This document shows, piece by piece, positions 6,283 through 10,450 of a stretch of 10,450 nucleotides of DNA (the first letter of the stretch is position 1; each line of letters opens with the position of its first letter). Origin of the DNA: an uncultured Streptococcus sp. (GTDB lineage Bacteria; Bacillota; Bacilli; Lactobacillales; Streptococcaceae). The translations under genes and the position numbers were made by a program. The stretch is from assembly GCA_934201655.1 (NCBI GenBank), contig CAKPXD010000039.1, positions 1-10,450 of the forward strand, written 5' to 3'. Below the pieces are notes generated by a model. That model had not been told where the DNA came from, searched no databases, and saw nothing but the letters and a program-made list of their open reading frames with translations.

Positions 6283-6368
6283 TGCGGAGAGAGGGACTTG
6301 AACCCTCACGACCTAAAGCGGTCACAGGATCCTTAGTCCTGCGCGTCTGCCAATTCCGCCATCCCCGC
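6283..6368 (-). tRNA. tRNA-Leu, anticodon AAG (reads CUU, and CUC if A34 becomes inosine)
   Basis: 86-nt class II tRNA. The acceptor stem GCGGGGA (6368-6362) pairs with TCTCCGC (6290-6284) with one G-U, and discriminator A73 is at 6283. The anticodon stem CAGGA/TCCTG encloses loop CTAAGGA, giving AAG at 6334-6332. A long variable arm (GACC GCTTTA GGTC) is typical of Leu. The T arm is GAGGG TTCAAGT CCCTC. The 3' CCA is not encoded; TAG follows the discriminator, so CCA must be added by the nucleotidyltransferase. It has its own promoter and terminators between pncA and vexp1. Adenosine at position 34 is uncommon in bacterial tRNAs outside tRNA-Arg(ACG). Confidence 0.96.
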
Positions 6369-6383
6369 GTCGATTACTTTACT

Positions 6384-6412
6384 AGTATATCAACTTTGAA
6401 AAAAATTGTCAA
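6384..6412 (-). promoter_or_regulatory. tRNA-Leu promoter (near consensus)
   Basis: On the minus strand, perfect TTGACA (6412-6407), 17-nt spacer, TATACT (6389-6384). The start point is near 6377, about 9 nt before the mature tRNA 5' end. It is the strongest-looking promoter on the minus strand here, as expected for a stable RNA. It starts 33 nt beyond the pncA stop. Confidence 0.85.
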
Positions 6413-6445
6413 GACTTTTTTCAGATTTTTTCATCTTGAAATGTA

Positions 6446-7021
6446 TTATTCTGTAATTTCAAGCAAATTTTCATCAACCAATTTCGCACCAAGTGTATTC
6501 TTGAAATGTCCAAGTGCAAAGGCATGATTTTCAGGCCAAATGGATGCAACTGCTGGTTTGACCACTTCTATTTGATAACCAAGATTATAAGCATCAATGG
6601 CCGTATGCAAGACACAAATGTCAGTAAGAACTCCTGTCAAAATGACTGTATCTACCCTACGCTCTCTGAGACGGATATCCAAATCTGTTCCAGAAAAGGC
6701 CGAATAGTGACGTTTGTCCATCCAAAAAACACGACTATTATCGGCGTATTCCTGATAGAACTCGGCTAGTTTGCCATACAAGTTTCGTCCACTAGTCCCA
6801 ATAATATTATGTGGTGGGAATAGTTTGCTTTCAGGATGAAAAACATCATTTTCTTCATGGGCATCGATGGTAAAAAAGATGTAATCGCCACGTTCAAAAG
6901 CCTTTTGGGTCACATGATAGATATCATCAGATATTGCTTGAGCTGGAGCGCCCGCAGTCAGTTTCCCATGATTCGCTACAAAATCTTCTGTATAGTCAAT
7001 AGAAATTAAAGCCTTAGCCAT
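6446..7021 (-). CDS. pncA: Nicotinamidase (isochorismatase-like hydrolase)
   Basis: Hydrolyses nicotinamide to nicotinic acid and ammonia for NAD salvage; cytoplasmic, 191 aa. It matches the structurally studied S. pneumoniae nicotinamidase residue for residue at the active site: catalytic triad Asp9, Lys103, Cys136, and metal-site residues Asp53, His55, Glu64 and His71. The cis-peptide/oxyanion segment ILTGVLTDICV (127-137) is typical of the isochorismatase superfamily. Length equals the family norm. The ATG at 7021 uses the last A of the codY TAA stop (TAATG), so translation is coupled to codY and no separate promoter is visible. I see no convincing terminator between its stop and the tRNA-Leu promoter. 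Pairing with CodY suggests that NAD salvage is expressed together with this nutritional regulator. Confidence 0.96.
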   Translation of the reverse strand: MAKALISIDYTEDFVANHGKLTAGAPAQAISDDIYHVTQKAFERGDYIFFTIDAHEENDVFHPESKLFPPHNIIGTSGRNLYGKLAEFYQEYADNSRVFWMDKRHYSAFSGTDLDIRLRERRVDTVILTGVLTDICVLHTAIDAYNLGYQIEVVKPAVASIWPENHAFALGHFKNTLGAKLVDENLLEITE

Positions 7022-7809
7022 TAATAGTCCCTCTTTTTCACTTCTTCAAAAATATCTGGAATGAGAACTTTGAGATAAGTTCCTTTCATACCAAGAGAAC
7101 GACTCTCAATAATCCCTGCAGATTCGAGTTTACGAAGGGCATTAACAATTACAGAACGAGTGATACCGATACGGTCAGCAATGACTGAAGCTGTTAATTG
7201 ACCTTCATTACCATTTAATTCAGCTAGAATAGCCGATACTGCTCTAAGTTCAGAGTAAGAAAGTGTATTGACCGCCATAGTTACAGCCGTACGACGACGA
7301 ATATTTTTCTCATCTTCTTCACGTTGGAAGTTCAAGAGTTGAATTCCTACTACTGTACTGGCAATCTCAACCAGAATCAAATCATCTTCTTCAAACTTTT
7401 TATCATTGCGCCAAATAATCAATGAACCCAAGCGAATACCAGAGACATGGATTGGAGCAATCGTTGTCAAACCATCTGGGAAATCAGAACGACTCTCAGT
7501 TGGGAAAATTGTCAAATCATGCTCAACTGGAAGATTAGCCTCCGTATCGTAGATCATGTTCGCACCTTGCACATAATCTTCTGGGAAAGTCTTTGATTGG
7601 AAGAATTGCTCTACTCGGTCATTATTAGTTTTGTAGCGCATAAAGTAGCCCAACAAACGACCCTTGCTATTCACAATACAAGCGTTACAGTCAATAATGT
7701 CTGCTAATTGACGTGTAATGGCATTATAAGGAAGCTCATCTTGTAATTGCTCCTCCGAACGCTTTAAAATTGATGTGATTTTTCTTGTTTTTTCTAATAA
7801 ATGTGCCAT
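7021..7809 (-). CDS. codY: Global transcriptional regulator CodY
   Basis: GTP/branched-chain-amino-acid-responsive regulator that represses amino acid uptake and biosynthesis genes when nutrients are plentiful; streptococcal CodY is thought to respond mainly to isoleucine/BCAA. 262 aa, full length. The N-terminal GAF-type ligand domain covers about 1-155 with the conserved [16 protein letters not shown] stretch (31-46). A linker with [16 protein letters not shown] follows. The C-terminal winged HTH is about 190-250, with [20 protein letters not shown] (211-230) essentially identical to the family recognition helix. The ATG at 7809 has GAGG (7819-7816) 6 nt upstream. It forms an operon with pncA (1-nt overlap). 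A CodY box adjoins its promoter, so autoregulation is expected. Confidence 0.98.
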   Translation of the reverse strand: MAHLLEKTRKITSILKRSEEQLQDELPYNAITRQLADIIDCNACIVNSKGRLLGYFMRYKTNNDRVEQFFQSKTFPEDYVQGANMIYDTEANLPVEHDLTIFPTESRSDFPDGLTTIAPIHVSGIRLGSLIIWRNDKKFEEDDLILVEIASTVVGIQLLNFQREEDEKNIRRRTAVTMAVNTLSYSELRAVSAILAELNGNEGQLTASVIADRIGITRSVIVNALRKLESAGIIESRSLGMKGTYLKVLIPDIFEEVKKRDY

Positions 7810-7835
7810 TTTTTACCTCGCATATAATCGCTTTC

Positions 7836-7864
7836 ATTATATCATAAAATTCTGACTTTTTCAA
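7836..7864 (-). promoter_or_regulatory. codY-pncA promoter
   Basis: On the minus strand, TTGAAA (7864-7859, 5/6), 17-nt spacer, TATAAT (7841-7836) preceded by TG-A, so it is also an extended -10. The start point is about 7829, giving a leader of about 20 nt. The CodY box begins one base upstream of the -35. Confidence 0.85.
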
Positions 7865-7865
7865 C

Positions 7866-7880
7866 AATTATCTGAAAATT
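7866..7880 (-). promoter_or_regulatory. CodY box
   Basis: AATTTTCAGATAATT on the minus strand matches the CodY consensus AATTTTCWGAAAATT at 14 of 15 positions. Its position directly upstream of the codY -35 fits CodY control of its own operon. The consensus is from established work; the site is seen directly, and binding is inferred. Confidence 0.8.
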
Positions 7881-7885
7881 GTTTA

Positions 7886-7901
7886 TTGAATTGCAATTCA
7901 A
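7886..7901. repeat. 16-bp perfect palindrome upstream of the CodY box
   Basis: TTGAATTGCAATTCAA is exactly self-complementary and lies 5 bp from the CodY box, in the upstream-element region of the codY promoter. It does not match the CodY consensus. With no T-run on either side and distance from any stop codon, an operator is more likely than a terminator. The binding protein is unknown. Confidence 0.6.
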
Positions 7902-7941
7902 GTGTATTCGAAAATTTTTCCTATTTTTTGTAATTTTCTTA

Positions 7942-7970
7942 TTGACAGCTTCCTGATTTTTTGATAGAAT
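7942..7970 (+). promoter_or_regulatory. Strong plus-strand promoter with no gene downstream
   Basis: TTGACA (7942-7947), a 17-nt spacer, then TG-A-TAGAAT (-10 at 7965-7970): consensus -35, optimal spacing, extended -10. It points right, towards the 3' end of the oppositely oriented helicase gene. No ORF of any length with a ribosome site follows before the hairpin at 8049. See the candidate RNA entry. Confidence 0.5.
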
Positions 7971-7976
7971 AATATC

Positions 7977-8081
7977 ACAAGATAACAAATTTATAAATAC
8001 AAACTTCTCGTATTACTTTTTCATATGACTCTCGGTCTCCTTATATATAAAAGCGATCCACCTCAGTGAACCGCTTTTTTT
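7977..8081 (+). ncRNA. Candidate small RNA between codY and the helicase gene
   Basis: Predicted only from a plus-strand promoter (7942-7970) and a hairpin with a T7 run (8049-8081). The RNA would be about 105 nt, with an AU-rich, mostly unstructured 5' half, then CUCCUU at 8037-8042 (complementary to AAGGAG ribosome sites), then the terminator hairpin. As plus-strand RNA the hairpin has an AAAAGCG/CGCUUUU lower stem, an internal loop and a CAC/GUG upper stem, weaker than on the opposite strand. I recognise no known family. It does not carry the repeat motifs of CiaR-driven csRNA promoters. The alternative is that the promoter match is chance in AT-rich DNA. Confidence 0.25.
8049..8078 (-). 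terminator. Helicase gene terminator (possibly bidirectional)
   Basis: On the minus strand, GCGGTTCAC (8074-8066), loop TGAG, GTGGATCGC (8061-8053) pair over 9 bp as RNA with two G-U pairs; flanking A-run and TTTT extend the stem. It starts a few bases after the helicase stop. The G-U pairs only work on the minus strand, so that is the main direction, but the plus side ends in T7 and could also terminate. Confidence 0.75.
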
Positions 8082-8082
8082 G

Positions 8083-9657
8083 TTATTTATCTCCTTTGTT
8101 ACGAATAACAAAGCCTGTCTTCTTCTCGCTTGAAGTATTGCGTGGTTTTTTAGTATCCTTGCGGTAACGCTTCTCTTTATCAAAGCGATCCTTTGAACGT
8201 CCACCTTTACGATAGTCATCACGACGTCCATTGCCACGGCGATCACGATCTCGACGGTCATCCCCACGACGACCTCCTCGACCACCCTTGCCTTTGCCAC
8301 CGAAGCCACCACCAGATGGTTTAAATGGTAACGGTTTTTCACGTGCAATCTCAACCTCAGGAAGACTGTCTGGATCTTGAACAGTTAAGCTGAGGATATA
8401 CATGGCCAATTCTTCAGGACTGAATTCTGAGGCCAATTGACGAGCATCCTTGCCAAACTTCTCAAAGTTGCTACGAATCTCCTCATTCGCAAAATCACGT
8501 TCAATTTTCTTAAGAGCTACTTGCTTCTTAGCTTGGAAGGCTTCTTCTGCACTTGCAGGTTTAAGACCTTTCATACGTTTCTTAGTCAAGTTCTCAATGA
8601 TTTGGAGATAACCCATTTCATTAGGTGAAACGAAAGTAATAGACTGACCTGACTTACCTGCACGTCCTGTACGACCAATACGGTGAACATAACTCTCAGG
8701 GTCTTGTGGGATATCGTAGTTGTAGACATGAGTCACACCTGAAATATCCAAACCACGAGCAGCTACGTCTGTTGCAACGAGGACATCAAGATTGCCATTT
8801 TTAAAATCACGAAGGACACGAAGACGTTTGTTTTGGTCCAAATCTCCATGAATCCCTTCTGCACGGAAACCACGGATTTTAAGCCCACGAGTTAGCTCGT
8901 CTACACGACGTTTGGTACGACCAAAAACGATTGACAACTCAGGTTGATCAACATCCATAAGACGAGTCATGGTATCGAATTTTTCTTGTTCCTTAACGCG
9001 GATATAGTACTGGTCTACCAGTTCTGTTGTTAATTCTTTTGCAGCAATCTTTACATGCTCAGGTTCTTTCATGAACTGAACACCAATACGTTTGATAGCA
9101 TCTGGCATAGTCGCTGAAAAGAGCAAGGTTTGACGATTTTCCGGTACACGAGAGATGATATCTTCAATATCTTCAAGGAATCCCATGTTCAGCATTTCAT
9201 CTGCTTCATCTAAAATCAAGGTTTCAATATCATGCAACTTCAAAGCCTTGCGTTTAATCAAGTCAAGTAAACGTCCCGGTGTTCCTACAACGATGTGAGC
9301 ACCTGATTTAAGAGCCTTGATTTGTTTTTCAATACTTGAACCACCGTATACTGAACGGACTTTCACACCTTTACTACGGCCAAATCGGAAAAGTTCTTCC
9401 TGACTTTGAACAGCCAGTTCACGAGTTGGGGCAATTACTAAAGCTTGGATAGTTGCTTCTTCTGTACGAATTTTTTCAAGGGTTGGCAATCCAAAGGCTG
9501 CAGTTTTCCCTGTACCAGTCTGTGCTTGACCGATAACATCTTTTCCCTCAAGAGCCAAAGGAATAGTTTGCTCTTGGATAGGACTTGCTTCTACAAATCC
9601 TGCTTTTTCAATTTCTGCTAACAAATCAGCAGAAAGATTAAATTCATTAAATTTCAC
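8083..9657 (-). CDS. cshA: DEAD-box ATP-dependent RNA helicase (CshA type)
   Basis: RNA-unwinding ATPase acting in RNA decay and ribosome assembly, often needed in the cold; cytoplasmic, 524 aa. Motifs in order: Q motif GFVEASPIQEQ (20-30), I AQTGTGKT (45-52), Ia PTREL (77-81), Ib TPGR (126-129), II DEAD (150-153), III SAT (181-183), IV IVFGRTK (243-249), V ATDVAARGLD (295-304), VI HRIGRTGR (325-332). After an accessory domain (about 360-440) comes a Gly/Arg/Asp-rich tail (about 448-500) that should bind RNA. The start is GTG at 9657; no in-frame ATG lies nearby, the protein begins with the conserved MKFNEFNLSADLLAEIEKAGF-type N-terminus, and the SD (AGAAAGAAG) is weak. A long structured leader precedes it. 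It is monocistronic, ended by the hairpin at 8049-8078. Gene symbol by family resemblance. Confidence 0.95.
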   Translation of the reverse strand: MKFNEFNLSADLLAEIEKAGFVEASPIQEQTIPLALEGKDVIGQAQTGTGKTAAFGLPTLEKIRTEEATIQALVIAPTRELAVQSQEELFRFGRSKGVKVRSVYGGSSIEKQIKALKSGAHIVVGTPGRLLDLIKRKALKLHDIETLILDEADEMLNMGFLEDIEDIISRVPENRQTLLFSATMPDAIKRIGVQFMKEPEHVKIAAKELTTELVDQYYIRVKEQEKFDTMTRLMDVDQPELSIVFGRTKRRVDELTRGLKIRGFRAEGIHGDLDQNKRLRVLRDFKNGNLDVLVATDVAARGLDISGVTHVYNYDIPQDPESYVHRIGRTGRAGKSGQSITFVSPNEMGYLQIIENLTKKRMKGLKPASAEEAFQAKKQVALKKIERDFANEEIRSNFEKFGKDARQLASEFSPEELAMYILSLTVQDPDSLPEVEIAREKPLPFKPSGGGFGGKGKGGRGGRRGDDRRDRDRRGNGRRDDYRKGGRSKDRFDKEKRYRKDTKKPRNTSSEKKTGFVIRNKGDK

Positions 9658-9801
9658 GTTATTCTTCTTTCTAAAGATGGTGCGAAGCCATCCTATAGCG
9701 CTTAGTTTATACTTTTCTTTTCATGACGGTTTTTCATATCTTTATATGAAAGATCGTGTTGCTTCTTTTCCACTAAAGAAAAGTACTGCTTTCTTTGCAA
9801 C
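9658..9801 (-). other. Long structured 5' leader of the helicase gene
   Basis: About 140 nt separate the predicted start point from the GTG. On the minus strand, TACTTTTCTTT (9785-9775) is perfectly complementary over 11 nt to AAAGAAAAGTA (9720-9710), enclosing a hairpin TTTCATAT-AAAG-ATATGAAA (8-bp stem, 9751-9732). A third hairpin GATGG/CCATC (9692-9676) sits just upstream of the weak SD. No ORF with a ribosome site is seen. Together this suggests RNA-level control, for instance by temperature or by the helicase itself; that function is inference. Confidence 0.4.
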
Positions 9802-9807
9802 TTATCT

Positions 9808-9816
9808 AGTATAACA
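9808..9816 (-). promoter_or_regulatory. Helicase gene promoter (extended -10)
   Basis: On the minus strand, TG-T-TATACT (9816-9808) is an extended -10; no good -35 lies at 16-18 nt. The start point is near 9801. It faces away from the oxidoreductase promoter about 150 bp to the right. Confidence 0.5.
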
Positions 9817-9833
9817 CAAGAGAGGGCCAAAAG

Positions 9834-9914
9834 ATAGTCTAACCACTTGATTAAATCATGTAAACGATTTTTCTATTTTTTGAACTTGATTCCCGAAAGC
9901 TTTCGTTAGACTAT
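9834..9914. repeat. Inverted repeat in the divergent intergenic region
   Basis: ATAGTCTAAC (9834-9843) and its exact complement GTTAGACTAT (9905-9914) face each other 61 bp apart. The right arm is joined by a 12-bp palindrome CGAAAGCTTTCG (9894-9905) and overlaps a small hairpin GACTA-TTT-TAGTC (9909-9921). The group lies between the two divergent promoters. It may be a pair of operator sites. The rest of the 342-bp gap holds only the two promoters and the helicase leader. Confidence 0.45.
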
Positions 9915-9966
9915 TTTAGTCCAATATTTTTTCCCGTAGCAGATTTGTGCAAAAGTTTTTTTCTTG

Positions 9967-9975
9967 TGCTAGAAT
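9967..9975 (+). promoter_or_regulatory. Oxidoreductase gene promoter (extended -10)
   Basis: TG-C-TAGAAT (-10 at 9970-9975); upstream -35 candidates (TTGTGC at 9945 or TGTGCA at 9946) match only 3/6. TTGTGC occurs twice, at 9945-9950 and 9964-9969, the second overlapping the extended -10. The start point is near 9982, very close to the SD AGGAGG (9986-9991), so the leader is short. Confidence 0.5.
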
Positions 9976-9999
9976 GAAATCAAATAGGAGGATTTAAAA

Positions 10000-10450
10000 A
10001 TGTTAACATACGATTTAATTGTAATTGGATTTGGTAAAGCCGGTAAGACTTTGGCTGCTAAGATGAATGCGGCTGGTAAGAAAGTTGCTGTCATCGAGCG
10101 CAGTAAAGCGATGTATGGTGGTATTTGCATTAATTTTGCTTGTATCCCAACCAAGACTATGATTGTAGCAGCTGAAAAGGGCTGGTCATTTGACGATACC
10201 ATGAAAGAGCGTGGTGCGGTGACTGGTCGTCTTAACGCTAAGAATTATAAAATGTTGGCAGACAATGGCGTTGATGTCATTGATGCAGAGGCACATTTCG
10301 TGTCAAATAAGGTCATCGAAGTAGTGGCTGGTGATGACCGCCAAGAGCTTACGGCTGAAACTATTGTCATCAATACAGGTGCCGTGTCTAATGTCTTGCC
10401 TATTCCTGGCTTGACAACAACTGAGCATGTCTACGATTCAACTGGTATTC
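10000..10450 (+). CDS. FAD/NAD(P)-dependent class I disulfide oxidoreductase, N-terminal part (runs off the right edge)
   Basis: Flavoenzyme of the dihydrolipoamide dehydrogenase / glutathione reductase / mercuric reductase family; 150 codons visible of an expected 440 or so. MLTYDLIVIGFGKAG opens with the FAD-binding GxGxxG (10-15), ending at the ribose-binding Glu33 (VIERS). The redox-active pair follows as C43-INFA-C48 in GGICINFACIPTK, the class I CxxxxC spacing. The second FAD motif is TIVINTGA (residues about 121-128). The canonical loop is GGTCxNxGCxPTK; here Thr is Ile42 and the Gly before the second Cys is Ala47. AGGAGG (9986-9991) is 8 nt from the ATG. Its relative in S. pneumoniae is annotated only as a pyridine nucleotide-disulfide oxidoreductase; the substrate is unknown, and the mercuric reductase label often given is unsupported here. 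It is divergent from the helicase gene. Confidence 0.93.
   Translation, partial: MLTYDLIVIGFGKAGKTLAAKMNAAGKKVAVIERSKAMYGGICINFACIPTKTMIVAAEKGWSFDDTMKERGAVTGRLNAKNYKMLADNGVDVIDAEAHFVSNKVIEVVAGDDRQELTAETIVINTGAVSNVLPIPGLTTTEHVYDSTGI

Noticed and set aside
6506..6769. Plus-strand frame opposite pncA, and similar frames opposite vncS, vexp3, vexp1 and the helicase gene
   Set aside because: Antisense shadows of strongly supported genes, without SD sites or recognisable domains.
8013..8042. Tiny ORF (Met-Lys-Lys-stop) preceded by AAGGAG on the minus strand
   Set aside because: Only three codons, with a 12-nt spacing from the SD. It could be a remnant of a lost gene, but nothing else supports it.
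8049..8078. Weak resemblance of GAGGTGGATCGC in the helicase terminator to a T-box antiterminator sequence
   Set aside because: No specifier stem, no T-box consensus of adequate length, and the hairpin follows a stop codon directly rather than preceding a synthetase or amino acid gene.
8013..8354. 113-codon minus-strand frame overlapping the end of the helicase gene
   Set aside because: It is the shifted frame of the Gly/Arg-rich tail and gives a low-complexity Val/Arg protein with no ribosome site; it also crosses the helicase terminator.
1..10450. CRISPR arrays, insertion sequences, phage genes, BOX/RUP-type repeats
   Set aside because: No regularly spaced repeats, transposase motifs, integrase or phage genes were seen. 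Short palindromes noted above do not match the BOX or RUP sequences as I remember them; a repeat search would settle it.

Overview
The window reads as chromosomal DNA of a mitis-group Streptococcus (S. mitis / S. oralis / S. pneumoniae relatives). The FBA, Vex, VncR/S, SpNic-type nicotinamidase, CodY and helicase proteins are close to the pneumococcal versions as I remember them, but the VncS and Vexp sequences differ from S. pneumoniae at many positions. That favours a commensal mitis-group species. The DNA is AT-rich, with strong Shine-Dalgarno sites and extended -10 promoters. I see no mobile element, CRISPR array or plasmid gene.

Layout: every gene except the last lies on the minus strand, so transcription runs from high to low coordinates. 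Rightmost is a divergent pair. A FAD/NAD disulfide oxidoreductase (10000 to the window edge, plus strand, partial) faces away from a DEAD-box RNA helicase of the CshA type (9657-8083), with a 342-bp regulatory gap between them. Next come codY (7809-7021) and pncA (7021-6446), which share one base, then a tRNA-Leu(AAG) gene with its own near-consensus promoter and tandem terminators. The next block is vexp1-vexp2-vexp3 (an ABC exporter with two FtsX-type permeases and one ATPase) followed by vncR-vncS (two-component system). The window ends with the N-terminal two thirds of class II fructose-bisphosphate aldolase (592 to the edge).

How the genes work together: VexP1/P2/P3 should form one membrane transporter, and VncS/VncR is the sensor and response regulator paired with it. 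The junction between the two groups is compact. The terminator-like hairpin after vexp3 has a six-base bulge spelling TATAAT, which is also the best -10 for vncRS. The vex promoter carries two ATTTCAT heptamers with an 11-bp period, the geometry of OmpR/PhoB-family sites, and is a reasonable candidate VncR operator. CodY is the branched-chain amino acid sensor and global repressor. Its own promoter has a 14/15 match to the CodY box directly upstream of the -35, and next to that a 16-bp perfect palindrome.

The best candidate for something undescribed is on the plus strand between codY and the helicase. A TTGACA-17-TAGAAT promoter points into the shared hairpin after the helicase gene and would make an RNA of about 105 nt containing CUCCUU. 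The second candidate is the fused terminator/promoter of vncRS. I saw no new multi-gene system; the protein-coding content is ordinary core streptococcal genome.
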